62,241 nucleotides of DNA from JAKFDK01 sp036676195 (GTDB taxonomy: Bacteria; Bacillota; Sulfobacillia; Symbiobacteriales; ZC4RG38), in assembly GCA_036676195.1 (NCBI GenBank), contig JAKFDK010000058.1:1-62241 (forward strand), given 5' to 3'. Under the pieces are notes generated by a model that did no database searches, was not told the origin of the DNA, and saw nothing but the letters and a program-made list of their open reading frames with translations. The translations under genes and the position numbers were made by a program. Of the stretch, positions 16,330 through 25,111 are shown piece by piece (positions within the stretch are counted from its first letter, which is position 1; each line of letters opens with the position of its first letter).

Positions 16330-18500
16330 GAAGGCGCCACCACAAACAGGCCCTGGTCGAAGGCTTCCCTTACATGCGTCCGGGTGCCGGCGTCGGCGTC
16401 CAACGGCGGCAGCGCATCATCGCCGTTGGCCCGGCAGACCCAGTGAATCGTGGCATTCCGGTCCGCCGCCGCCTGGAGCAGGGAAACGGTGCTCTGGCCG
16501 GGCACGCCGTAGAGTTCGCGCGTCGTCTGCCCTTCCTGGTAGGCGGCCTCGGCCGCCATCAGGATGGTGTAGATGCGCTCGGCAAATTCGTCGCCGTCGG
16601 GGTGAACCGGGGAAACCGCCACCCGGGCGGCGTGCAGCCCCACTCCCCGCAGTTCGGAGAGGTAGGGAATGCCCAGCAGCCAGTAGGTTTCAAACGCAAA
16701 GGCCGAAACGGTGATGCGCGGCCCCTGCACCGCCGGGATGCCGGTGGTCGCCGCCAGGCGCCGGGCGCTATCTTCCACCTGCGCCTGGTACTGCCAGGCC
16801 AGGGCGGCCAGCGTGGCGCCGGTGGGTCCGCCGGCCGTCAGCCCGGCAGCGCCCAGGGCCGATTGCACCTGGCTCCGAGCCGCCGCGGCCGGGGTAGCAG
16901 TGCCGGTCACCAGCAGGCCGTAGGCGGCGCCGGCGGTCAGGGTATGCCTGACCTGCTCCTGCCAGGTACCGGCCTGCACCGCCACCTGCAGCGGCACCGG
17001 GCTGCCGCCGGGCACCGGGTCGCCCCGGCCCAGTTCCTGTGTGCCCAGGCGCAGCACCGGTCGGTAGGTGACCAGGTACGATGGCACCCAGCTTCCCCAC
17101 CAGCGCTGCAGGACGGCGTCGTCGTCGGCGGTGGCAGGCTCAAACGCCAGTTGCAGGGCGCCGGTACTGGCCTGAGACAGGGGGATCTGCGCCTGCAGGC
17201 CCGGCAGTTCCACCCTTACGTTACCGGCCCAGCCGGCCGGCAGGGCGGCGGCGGCGTGGGCGGCGCGGGCCGGCAGCAGCAGCGGCTGGGGTGGGTCCCG
17301 GGGCTGGCTGGTTGCCTCCTGGCCGCCGCGGCGCGGCAGGGTTGCATCCAGCGGGGAACGGTCCCGCACATACAGAATGTACTGGCGCAGGTCCAGGTCG
17401 GGTATCCAGCGTACCTCGGCCGGCGGCTGCTGCCGCCAGAGCGGTTCGGCGGCATGCCAGCGGCCGCTGTCCCAGTACTCCACCCACACGTGGGGCAGGG
17501 TCAGTTCCAGCACCTCGCGCTGTGGCCCAATCTGCACCTGCAGGGGAATCCCGGCCGCCGCCAGGAACTGCTTGGCGGCCTCACCGTTTTCCAGGCCCAG
17601 GAGTGCGGCCCAGTTGGCCGGCTTCAGGCTGACAAAGCCGGTGCCGTAGCGGGCCGGCACGCCGGCCAGGCGCAGCAGGGTGACCAGCAGGGCGGCAGCA
17701 TCGGCATCGTTGGCCCGGCCGCTGGCCAGGACCTGGGCCGGGTCCTGCTGCCGGGCGGGATACCAGTCTGGCGTGACCCGCCCGGCCACCCAGGCGGCCA
17801 GATCAGCCGGGCGGGTGCCTGCCTGGGCCACTGCTGCCTCCAGGGCGGCCATCGCTTCGGGGGTCGCCGCTTCCGGAGCCAGGTCGAGCGCCTGGTCAGC
17901 CCACTCCGGTGCACCGGTGGATACCGGCAGCGGTCGCTCCGGCGCCAGAGGCGGCACGGCCATGATCACCGGCAGCGCCGCCCGGACCGGGCCGAAGGGC
18001 AGTGCCTCCAGATCGGGCACCACCGGGGCCGGACGCCCGGCGGCCAGCGTGTCCGCCAGCGGCCGGAAGTTGGCCGGGGTTGGCTCCCGGATCAGGGTGT
18101 CCAGTTGCCTGTTCAGTTCGGCCAGGCGCGCCTGCACCTGCCGGGCCGCCTGTGCGTGCCGGGCGCGGACGGTGGCAGGGAACCCGGCCTGCGCCAGGTA
18201 GCGGCCGAAGGCAGTCAGTTCGGCAGCGATGGCTTCGGTGGCAACTGCCAGGCGCTGCTGCTCCAGCTCCAGCACATACACCCAGCCGGCCAGGGTATCA
18301 CTGGCTGCGGCCTCAGGCTGCATGGCGTCTGTGGTTTCCTGCAGGGCATCCAGCAGCCCGGAAAGAATCATACCGGCCTGCTGGTTCGGCAGCGGCAATG
18401 GCTTTGCGGGGCTCTGTTGCCCGGGTCCGCCCATGGTCTGCGGCACGGCCACTGCCTGTACCAGCAGGCAGACGATCAGCAGGAGCGACACTCGCCGCAC
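16299..18500 (-). CDS. Secreted transglutaminase-like protein, catalytic Cys missing (N-terminal half of a split gene)
   Basis: 733 residues with an N-terminal Sec signal (RRVSLLLIVCLLVQAVAVP). A transglutaminase-like core lies around 260-380. The segment NDADAAALLVTLLRLAGVPA matches the family core, but the position of the nucleophilic Cys is Ala; the His is present in LPHVWVEYW and the acidic residue appears as Glu in AAEPLW. It is therefore probably a non-catalytic structural domain. The GTG start has GAGGAGGCGGAG upstream. The frame ends 31 bp inside the downstream gene; a -1 shift would join GLFVVAP to FMAYRTGGYILID and restore one protein of about 1,330 residues. Similar proteins elsewhere are linked to large secreted or RHS-type toxins. 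Confidence 0.65.
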   Translation of the reverse strand: MRRVSLLLIVCLLVQAVAVPQTMGGPGQQSPAKPLPLPNQQAGMILSGLLDALQETTDAMQPEAAASDTLAGWVYVLELEQQRLAVATEAIAAELTAFGRYLAQAGFPATVRARHAQAARQVQARLAELNRQLDTLIREPTPANFRPLADTLAAGRPAPVVPDLEALPFGPVRAALPVIMAVPPLAPERPLPVSTGAPEWADQALDLAPEAATPEAMAALEAAVAQAGTRPADLAAWVAGRVTPDWYPARQQDPAQVLASGRANDADAAALLVTLLRLAGVPARYGTGFVSLKPANWAALLGLENGEAAKQFLAAAGIPLQVQIGPQREVLELTLPHVWVEYWDSGRWHAAEPLWRQQPPAEVRWIPDLDLRQYILYVRDRSPLDATLPRRGGQEATSQPRDPPQPLLLPARAAHAAAALPAGWAGNVRVELPGLQAQIPLSQASTGALQLAFEPATADDDAVLQRWWGSWVPSYLVTYRPVLRLGTQELGRGDPVPGGSPVPLQVAVQAGTWQEQVRHTLTAGAAYGLLVTGTATPAAAARSQVQSALGAAGLTAGGPTGATLAALAWQYQAQVEDSARRLAATTGIPAVQGPRITVSAFAFETYWLLGIPYLSELRGVGLHAARVAVSPVHPDGDEFAERIYTILMAAEAAYQEGQTTRELYGVPGQSTVSLLQAAADRNATIHWVCRANGDDALPPLDADAGTRTHVREAFDQGLFVVAPSWRTGPVGIS

Positions 18501-18640
18501 CGGCTCCGCCTCCTCGTTTCCGATTCGGGGCGCTCAGGGCGCCCTGTGGTTCATCCCAATGACTCAAACGGAAATCATAAACACTGAGTTCGATTCAATC
18601 CACTGGCATGGCGCTCGTTTTCTTTGGGGGAAAAGCCGAA

Positions 18641-18673
18641 CGGCCCGCTACCTTCTACGAGGTTGGCGGGCCG
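18641..18673 (-). terminator. Factor-independent terminator after the VOC gene
   Basis: CGGCCCGCTACC (18641-18652) pairs with GGTTGGCGGGCCG (18661-18673, one bulge). On the minus strand the stem is followed by TTCGGCTTTT. It lies downstream of the leftward VOC gene; the rest of 18501-18795 holds no supported gene. Confidence 0.7.
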
Positions 18674-18795
18674 CTTGTGAGCGCGGGGAGCGTGTGGGAG
18701 CCGGGGGCATGAAACCTGAGGGGGTGCAGCCGAGGAGCGAACTGTAGCCGGAAGCGCCGCCTGCCCCTTGTTGTCGGGCGCCGTTTGTCCAGTTC

Positions 18796-19170
18796 CTATG
18801 CGTTGTCTTGCTGTAGCAGGTAGATGTTGCCGTCCGGGTCCCGGAACTGCGCCTCCACGCCTCCCCAAAAACGCCGGGTCGGGGCCTGGGTAAACTCGAC
18901 ACCTTTGGCCCTTAGCCGCTCGTAGTCAGCCTCCACGTCGTCGCTTTCCCAGGCAATGTGGGCGAAACCGCCCACCTGAACGGGTATGCCCGGGATCGGT
19001 TTGCTCATGACCAGCCAGGTGCCACCCCCGGGCGGCATGAACGCGAGAAACCGACTGCCGAATTCGGTGGGGTTGTCGATCATCAACTGGAATCCTAGCT
19101 TGTTCACATAGAAATCGATCGCCCGGTCCTCATCATTTGTATACACGCTCGCAAACCGCATACGCAGCAT
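18796..19170 (-). CDS. VOC superfamily (glyoxalase/bleomycin resistance-like) protein
   Basis: 124 residues with the beta-alpha-beta-beta-beta repeat of the vicinal oxygen chelate fold: an opening FASVYTNDEDRAIDFYVNKL helix-strand unit, then GGFAHIAWESDDVEADYERL, and a closing FRDPDGNIYLLQQ strand with the usual D-P-D-G-N turn. Such proteins are cytosolic metalloenzymes or drug-binding proteins; the substrate cannot be told from sequence. The ATG start has AAGGAGGAG 6 nt upstream. It is transcribed in the same direction as the LuxR regulator 110 bp upstream and has its own terminator. Confidence 0.88.
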   Translation of the reverse strand: MLRMRFASVYTNDEDRAIDFYVNKLGFQLMIDNPTEFGSRFLAFMPPGGGTWLVMSKPIPGIPVQVGGFAHIAWESDDVEADYERLRAKGVEFTQAPTRRFWGGVEAQFRDPDGNIYLLQQDNA

Positions 19171-19280
19171 CTCGATTCTCCTCCTTGTGCTGTTTTCTCT
19201 GCTTCATACAGGATCAGTGTAGTGGCAGGGACCCACGCGGTGGCCCCGCCAAAAGGCGGGTTCTCAGGTGGGGGCGACTG

Positions 19281-22004
19281 TCAGAGTAGCCCGAGCGATC
19301 GGGCCCTTGCAACCGCAGCCGTGCGGTTGCGGACTTGCAGCTTGCCGTAAATATTCAGCAAGTGCCATTTCACGGTGCTCACACCCATGAAGAGTTTCCG
19401 CGCCACGACCTGGTTGGAGCAGCCTGTAGCAATCAGGGAGAGTATTTCCTGCTCGCGCTCGGTGAGAGGTTCGACCAGACCTACCGTCACGGGCGCCCCT
19501 GCGGTACCGTGGCCCGCTTCATGGGCATCGTTCGGCAGTACCGTCAGCAGGCTGTCCACGTATCCTGGCAGTGATCTGTTTTCGTTCGGACCTTGCCGGA
19601 GTGCAGTGCCGATCTGCCTGAGCAGTGCGAAGACCTGCTTGCCGCTGTCTGCATAGAGCCGAACAAGCTCGTCTGGAGCAGTCAGATCAAGCGCTGCCCG
19701 CAGGGTGGTGCGGGCCTCCCGGATACTGTTACAGGCGTTGAGCGCCAGGGCTTCGATCACCCGGCACTCGGCCTCTATACCCCGGCAGCCGGTAGAAATC
19801 GCCATCTCCCATAAGGATCGAAGTAGAGGCAGGGACGGTTCGGGCCGACCTTCAGCGACTAGCACCCTTGCCAACGCGAAGTACTCAGGGGCTCGCCAGA
19901 GGTCTGGCTGCGGGTCGGTTTCAACCCTGGCGGCCTGAACCCACCGGCGTGCGCTGGCCACATCACCCTGCGCCAAGAGGACGCGGACACCGTCGGGCCA
20001 GACCGGCGAGGCGGCCGCCCTGCGTTTCGGCTGTGTGTACAGCAGGTTTCCTGCCTGCTCAACCAGCGCCCGGGCCGATTCAAGGTCGCCCGTTGCCTGG
20101 CGCAATCGGGCGAGGGCGAGCAGTGCCTCAGGCGCCGCACGCCCGCTGGCCGTGTAGCGGCGAAGGGCTTCCTCCAGGTTGCGGGTCGCTTCCTCCAGAT
20201 GATTCCATTCATACTGGAGCTGACCGATGCCCAGGTAGGCTGGTGCCAGGGTAGGTAACGCCTCGGCGCCCTGCTCCGCTGCCAGCCGCAGGGCTTCCCT
20301 GTACGTCTCGTCTGCGCGCCCTGGCTGCCCAAGGGCTACTAGCAACTGGGCCTGACGGTGCATCGCTGTCAGAGCAGCGACAAGGCTTCCGCTGCGGGCG
20401 CCCAATCGGGCAGCCTCGCCGAATGCCTGAGCGGCTCCGGAGAAATGGCTGGCCCGCTGAAAGACGGCGCCCAGGCTGTTACTGACGACCGAGCGCCAGA
20501 AAAGGCTTTCCCCCGGCAAGAGTTGCCGAGCGGTTTTGGCCACTTCCACAGCCCGAGCAGCATCCATCTTGATCCCGGTCGGACCCAGGCGTAAAGGAGC
20601 CCAGGGTGCCATCGCAATACGCACCGCAGCCAGCACTCCCCGGGCCTCCCGAATGTCTGCACCCAGTTCCTCCGCCTTCTTTAGCGCCCGCGTGGCCATG
20701 TCCAGGTAGTCCAGCGCCACGTTGAAGACGGGTTCCGCCTGCACCTCGCCGTTGGCGATCAGTGCCCAGGCGGCCATAATCGCCACCCGCGGCCGCTCCC
20801 GGACGACCCACTTCGGCAGCCGGGTCACGCAGCGGTGGATCGCCGCGGGTGCCGCTCGGGCGCCCCAGGCTGCGAACCCTTCCTCCAGCAAGTCCGCCGC
20901 CTCAGAATGTGCACCTGCCTCGAGCAGGTGGTCGATGGCGGCGTCGATCTGCCCATCCTGGTGGAACCAGGCCGCCGCACGGCGGTGCAATTCGGTTACG
21001 CCTTCGGCCCCGACCTGGTCGCGCAAGCGGGCGAGCAGGAACTCGGCGAACAGCGGGTGGTACCGGAACCAGCGCCGTTCCGGGTCGAGCGGAAAGATGA
21101 ACAGGTTGGCCTGTTCCAGAGTCTGCAACGTCCGATGGCCCTCAGTCTGGCCGGTCACGACCTCGCACAAGGGGCCGGTCAGCCGGCCGAGGATCGCAGT
21201 CTGAAGCAGAAACGCCTGCATCGGTTCAGGTTGGTGGCGGATAACCTCATCAACCAGGTACTCCAGCAGGTCCGGGTTGCGCCCGTTGAAGCTCCGGATG
21301 GCCGCCAGCCAATCTGAAGCGGCGTGGAGTGAGAGGGCCGCCAGTTGGAGCCCCGCCACCCAGCCTTCCGTACGAGCGGCCAGCATGGAGATGCCATCGT
21401 CGGGCAGGTCCAGTCCCATGACCTCCCGCAGAAAAGTACCCGTCTCCTCAGGGCTAAACCGCAGGTCTGCGCCGGTAATCTCCGTGAGAGCGCCCTGCGC
21501 TTTCAGCCGGGCCAGGGGCAGCGGGGGGCGGGTCCGGGTCGTAATCACCAGATGGAATTGCGGTGGCATCAGACTAAGCAGGAGCGCTACGGCCTCATGG
21601 ACCTCGCCCGCCTGGATGACGTGATAATCGTCCAGCACCAGAAGGAGGGGGGAGCCGGCAGCAGCGACTGCGTTAATCACGGTCGCAATCAGCTCATGGA
21701 GGGGTGGCTGCTCCGCGCGGGGCATGACGGGCAAACCGGCCTGGCGAATGGCCGTGGTAATGTAGGCGCCCCAGCGCGACGGGTCGTTGTCGCTCACATC
21801 CAGGCTTACCCAGGCCGTGGGCCAGCCAGTGCGACGTGCCAGGTCTGCCGCTACGGTAGACTTGCCAAAACCGGCTGGAGCCGAGATCAGGGTGCATTTG
21901 CGGCCCAGGCCGGCTAACAGACGTTCCATGAGTCGCTCGCGAGTAACCTGTCGTGATCGCTCCGGGGGAAGCGTGTACTTGGTCACGACCAGGGGTGGGA
22001 TCAT
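19281..22004 (-). CDS. MalT/LAL-type LuxR transcriptional regulator
   Basis: 907 residues. The N-terminal STAND ATPase has Walker A APAGFGKST (42-50) and a Walker B-like LLLVLDDYH near 120. A long run of TPR-like helices fills the middle, and a C-terminal LuxR helix-turn-helix starts at LTEREQEILSLIATG. The family switches from an ADP-bound resting form to an ATP-bound, DNA-binding oligomer when an inducer binds the helical domain; here the inducer is unknown. AAGGAGAG lies 12 nt before the ATG. A GC hairpin (CCCGCC/GGCGGG, 19245-19260) follows the stop codon. Confidence 0.92.
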   Translation of the reverse strand: MIPPLVVTKYTLPPERSRQVTRERLMERLLAGLGRKCTLISAPAGFGKSTVAADLARRTGWPTAWVSLDVSDNDPSRWGAYITTAIRQAGLPVMPRAEQPPLHELIATVINAVAAAGSPLLLVLDDYHVIQAGEVHEAVALLLSLMPPQFHLVITTRTRPPLPLARLKAQGALTEITGADLRFSPEETGTFLREVMGLDLPDDGISMLAARTEGWVAGLQLAALSLHAASDWLAAIRSFNGRNPDLLEYLVDEVIRHQPEPMQAFLLQTAILGRLTGPLCEVVTGQTEGHRTLQTLEQANLFIFPLDPERRWFRYHPLFAEFLLARLRDQVGAEGVTELHRRAAAWFHQDGQIDAAIDHLLEAGAHSEAADLLEEGFAAWGARAAPAAIHRCVTRLPKWVVRERPRVAIMAAWALIANGEVQAEPVFNVALDYLDMATRALKKAEELGADIREARGVLAAVRIAMAPWAPLRLGPTGIKMDAARAVEVAKTARQLLPGESLFWRSVVSNSLGAVFQRASHFSGAAQAFGEAARLGARSGSLVAALTAMHRQAQLLVALGQPGRADETYREALRLAAEQGAEALPTLAPAYLGIGQLQYEWNHLEEATRNLEEALRRYTASGRAAPEALLALARLRQATGDLESARALVEQAGNLLYTQPKRRAAASPVWPDGVRVLLAQGDVASARRWVQAARVETDPQPDLWRAPEYFALARVLVAEGRPEPSLPLLRSLWEMAISTGCRGIEAECRVIEALALNACNSIREARTTLRAALDLTAPDELVRLYADSGKQVFALLRQIGTALRQGPNENRSLPGYVDSLLTVLPNDAHEAGHGTAGAPVTVGLVEPLTEREQEILSLIATGCSNQVVARKLFMGVSTVKWHLLNIYGKLQVRNRTAAVARARSLGLL

Positions 22005-23098
22005 AGCTGGTCAACTCTCCTTGCCACGACCAGTGAGGGGCCCCTATCATCTCCAGGATAGTCTTTTTCCAACATACATATGGATGATTCCTGCAAACAC
22101 TCACTTGCGATGACTGCCCCCACCCGATGGCCCGCCTTTTGGTGGGGGTGCGTGGACGAGGTATTTCCGAGTGCGCGGGCGTACTCCAGTTTTTCTGCGT
22201 GGAAGAGTGGGACCGACTCTGCGGACGGGTACATCGACGCCGCCACCAGCACGTATCTAACCTGGGAGGCGAGCAGGTGCATCGCCGATTCGCCGTTGCG
22301 TTGGGAACTGTGGTGTGCGTTGCATTACTGGGCTGTTCAGGGGTCGCTCGCGGGGAGCAAACAAGGTCGCGGCCCACTGCGGCCTCTGGTATGGAGGCCG
22401 CACTTTTGTGGCCCAGGGCCCCGGACGCCCGCGAGATCAAGGATTTTGCCCCACCATAACGCTGAGCCCTGCCGCTCAGCATGATCCACAGCGCCCGGGT
22501 GCAAGCCCGGGACAACCTGGTTGTTATGTCCCGTTTTTGCGCGTATGTGGGCTTGTGTCGGCAATGTGCCGGGTTTGCCGGTAAGCGATCGGGCGGAAAC
22601 CTTGCCGCTTCCGGTCAACACTTGGGCCTAACCAATTCTCGTCGCTGCATGGAGCATTCAAGACCATTGGTGGAGACGTAGCGCCAGTTGCTAAGCGAGA
22701 CCAGGGCAGACATGGGCGGTAGTGTTCGCACTGGCACCTCCATAGCGGGTTTCTGTAACCTGGTCGACCCCCCATATGGAAACTCCTGGATTCCCCGCTC
22801 TTTTCCCAGAGTGTAATTCGGGCCGCACGGAAATTGCAGGCGAACCACGTGGGTGAGGGGGATGGTCGGCCCCGGAGTTCGATGTTTTTCGGTTGCCGAG
22901 GGGCGTTCTGGCCGGGATAGAGCGAAAATCGGAGGTTTATTGATCGGATCGGCCCCGATTTCAAGCGATTCGCCGCTCAGTTCCGCTTGTACCCACAGAC
23001 CGGTCTGGAAATTGGAGGGGAATTGCGGCGGGGCGGCGACTTGGCACCTATGTCAACATGGTTATTGCGCCATCAGCCGCCTGCCAGTGTTTGCAAAG

Positions 23099-23129
23099 AG
23101 GCCCGACAGCATCAGCCGGGGCCTTTTTT
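23099..23129 (+). terminator. Factor-independent terminator (orphan)
   Basis: AGGCCC (23099-23104) pairs with GGGCCT (23119-23124), followed by a run of six T (23124-23129). There is no recognisable rightward gene before it, which suggests a lost gene or an unannotated transcript ending here. Confidence 0.6.
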
Positions 23130-23329
23130 CATTCAGAGCAACATTCGCCGGTGGCACCGTTACGGAGAAGCGCACCATTAGTTACGGGCCGCAAAGTGAT
23201 GTTCTTCACAGGCGACAGAAAGCATCGGCCCGCTCCTGCCAGTGTGCAGAAACGGGCCGATTTCTGCTGAGCGCAACGCACGGAAGGCGTCCCCGCTACC
23301 CCGCACTGCTCCGAACGGCGTCTCTGCCC

Positions 23330-23489
23330 TCAGAACCTGGCCAACATCCTCAACACCATATCGGGGTACCTGCTGGACATATCCGGCCTGGCTCGGGGTA
23401 CCTGCTGGACACATCGTGCCTGACTTGGGGTACCTGCTGAACATATACCGCCTGACTTGGAGCACCTACTGAACATATCCCGCTCATAT
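23330..23489. repeat. 32-bp tandem repeat cluster (about 4 units plus a degenerate one)
   Basis: Units start at 23362, 23394, 23426 and 23458, in exact 32-bp register, with the shared core GGGGTACCTGCTG(A/G)ACATAT. A weaker unit may begin at 23330. They are non-coding. Regularly spaced repeats of this kind occur at the transposase-binding ends of IS21-type elements and in protein-binding arrays; no transposase gene is nearby. Confidence 0.7.
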
Positions 23490-23553
23490 GCGGACTCACT
23501 CTGAACCGCCCGGACCGGTGATCTGCCATTGCCCCGAACCCGGTAGCCCTATA

Positions 23554-23596
23554 GCCAGGCGCCCTGCGGCCACCAGCCGAAGGGGCGCCTGGCTTT
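23554..23596 (+). terminator. Terminator-like hairpin
   Basis: GCCAGGCGCCC (23554-23564) pairs perfectly with GGGCGCCTGGC (23583-23593), followed by TTTG. The T-run is short, so termination would be modest. It sits between the two tandem-repeat clusters. Confidence 0.5.
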
Positions 23597-23793
23597 GTCC
23601 CGGCTCGCTCCTGACACCCAGCATTTCCCCCCGGGCATCCCGGCCACTTCGGAATGGCCGGCCAGCCGCCGTCGGGGATGTATATACCCGGGGGGCGGCG
23701 AACAGGCGGCCGTAGGGCTTGCGCACCCCTGGGTCACGGGTTCTGCCGAACTGGTACACCTACGCGTCGAAACAATCCCGATCCTGGTGCGCA

Positions 23794-23856
23794 TGTTCCG
23801 TTTCTCTCCAGACATGTCCTGCTTCTCTCTGGACGTATCCCGTAAGACTCTACCCG
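23794..23856. repeat. 21-bp tandem repeat cluster
   Basis: Units begin at 23794, 23815 and 23836 in 21-bp register, sharing a TGTCC/TTCTCTC/GACA pattern; the third is weaker. They resemble the 32-bp cluster at 23362-23489 in ending with (G)(A/G)ACATATCC-like blocks, so both clusters may be opposite ends of one decayed element of about 0.5 kb. Confidence 0.45.
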
Positions 23857-23931
23857 GATCCGGTGCCACAACGGATTCCCTGGCTTGCTCACTCCGCCCA
23901 TCTACTGGCAATGGACCTGACAAAAATAGTC

Positions 23932-23960
23932 TTGTTTGGATGAATAAGACATGATAGTAT
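23932..23960 (+). promoter_or_regulatory. Sigma-A-type promoter for the 24017 gene
   Basis: TTGTTT (23932-23937) and TAGTAT (23955-23960) are separated by exactly 17 bp in an AT-rich stretch that stands out from the GC-rich surroundings. It lies 56 bp upstream of the start codon at 24017. Confidence 0.65.
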
Positions 23961-24016
23961 TAGTTCAGGCGATTCCTATATATGTCTTTAATGTTGAATG
24001 AAGGGTGGTATGTCAC

Positions 24017-24676
24017 ATGGCTTCTGAGGAGAGCAAGGCGAATCCGACCCTGGCTGATCAGGTTACCCAGGTTGCGGCTACTGTGAAAGAGGAAGTTCTG
24101 GGCAAGGGTGCACTTGATGCCCTGCTCAACGCCTCGATCGGGGATGTCATTGGGTACGACCCGGAAACCGAAGTGGTCAAGGGGGGGGCACACCGCTCCG
24201 CTGGGTGGCTGCATGCCCCAGCCCACCTCCAATTGTTGGCAGTGGCGGAAAGGCGGCTGACCCGGGTGGCCCAGTTGGCCGGCCAGACAACCAGGAAAGT
24301 GGAAAAGGTTCACCCCAAGCTGATCAAAGGCACCAAACTGCTGGTGATCCAGGTTGCTTCCCCCGATGACCTGACCGCAGTGCCGGTCAACCGGTATGCC
24401 GGCAGCTCAGCGGCCTGGATCAATCTGCTCCAACTTCTGGGCGGGGTCGGCCTGACGGTGGAGACGGGATACCGCGAGCGGTTTGATGTGGCATATGTTC
24501 CCAAAGGCAGTCTCCTCTGGCCTGGACTGGTGATCGATTTGAGCCAGCCGCGGGAGCGCCGGCGCGAGCCCGGAGCCAGAAAGACCCCGGGACAGGCCGA
24601 GCCGGCAACGGCAACCGCTGTGACCAGGCAGGGTGAGGACGGCCCGAAACCGGAGAGCGGGTCCGCTGCCGGGTAG
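24017..24676 (+). CDS. Uncharacterised protein
   Basis: 219 residues, no signal peptide or membrane segment. No family recognised. The N-terminal part is acidic and helical (SEESKANPTLADQ, then KEEVLGKGALDALLNASIGD). The middle has a hydrophobic strand KLLVIQVAS and a glycine-rich LLGGVGLTVETGYRERFDV. The C-terminal ~45 residues are rich in Arg, Pro, Gly and Glu and probably disordered. The start is ATG 24017, with AAGGGTGG 8 nt upstream (a GTG at 24005 would sit inside that site). It has its own promoter and a strong terminator, so it is probably a single-gene unit. Confidence 0.75.
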   Translation: MASEESKANPTLADQVTQVAATVKEEVLGKGALDALLNASIGDVIGYDPETEVVKGGAHRSAGWLHAPAHLQLLAVAERRLTRVAQLAGQTTRKVEKVHPKLIKGTKLLVIQVASPDDLTAVPVNRYAGSSAAWINLLQLLGGVGLTVETGYRERFDVAYVPKGSLLWPGLVIDLSQPRERRREPGARKTPGQAEPATATAVTRQGEDGPKPESGSAAG

Positions 24677-24701
24677 CTGGCCAGACGACCAGAATGCATA
24701 T

Positions 24702-24736
24702 GCAGACCCCCGGAAGCCAATCTTCCGGGGGTCTGC
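24702..24736. terminator. Strong terminator hairpin between convergent genes
   Basis: GCAGACCCCCGGAAG (24702-24716) pairs perfectly over 15 bp with 24722-24736 around a CCAAT loop. T-runs are weak on both sides. It separates the rightward 24017 gene from the small leftward frame at 24752. Confidence 0.8.
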
Positions 24737-24751
24737 GCTCTTCACCAGTAA

Positions 24752-24880
24752 TCAGTCGTGCCATGAATGCGGAATAGAGGCAGCGTGATACCAGTCGGCA
24801 GGCAGCCATTCCGCCACCCCGGCCAGGAGCCGGGACACGAACAGGAGCACGAATACGGCCGATGCCAACCGGCGGAGCAC
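24752..24880 (-). CDS. Possible 42-aa single-pass membrane protein
   Basis: A short frame with a GTG start at 24880, AAAGGAG about 9 nt upstream and a terminator hairpin 16 bp after the stop. The product has a basic N-terminus (MLRRLAS), a hydrophobic stretch AVFVLLFVSRLLAGVAEWL that could cross the membrane, and a polar Trp/His-rich tail (ADWYHAASIPHSWHD). No family recognised. Support comes from the ribosome site, amino-acid pattern and terminator; without homologues it stays tentative. The rest of 24881-25111 shows nothing else clear. Confidence 0.45.
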   Translation of the reverse strand: MLRRLASAVFVLLFVSRLLAGVAEWLPADWYHAASIPHSWHD

Positions 24881-25111
24881 CTGGACCAGCTCCTTTCCTC
24901 ACCATCTATTCTAGCCAGAAGTGGATGCGCTTGGTGTCGGGCAGATGAACATCTCATAAAGGTTTTTGCACTGGTTTCTTGCACGGGTATACAGAAATGC
25001 GGTTTATTTCTTTGGACGTTGCCCGCCAAATCAACCCTTCACCAGGATTGTCGGGGGCAGCCACCAAATTACCTTACCTGTATCACGCAGTTTGAAGCGG
25101 AGGTGTTCGCC

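Larger units (their letters stand above)
22005..23931. other. Gene-poor interval with several hairpins and short tandem repeats
   Basis: About 1.9 kb in which no open frame has both a ribosome site and a recognisable domain. It contains a large hairpin at 22107-22149 (CCCCCACC with GGTGGGGG), a GCGGCCTC/GAGGCCGC stem at 22379-22401 followed by ACTTTT, a true terminator at 23099-23129, a TCGGCCCG/CGGGCCGA stem near 23224-23261, and two tandem-repeat clusters listed separately. It may be a graveyard of one or more mobile elements, or hold unrecognised RNAs. Confidence 0.5.

Noticed and set aside
16290..16340. Programmed -1 ribosomal frameshift joining the two toxin-like frames
   Set aside because: The frame relation fits, but I see no slippery heptamer with a downstream pseudoknot, so mutation or sequencing error is at least as likely.
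15070..18587. Long plus-strand frames of 458 and 737 codons
   Set aside because: They lie opposite the toxin-like genes and have Gln/His/Gly-rich shadow composition and no domain.
22853..23440. 195-codon plus-strand frame in the gene-poor interval
   Set aside because: No ribosome site of note, no domain, and it runs through a terminator hairpin and into the 32-bp repeats.
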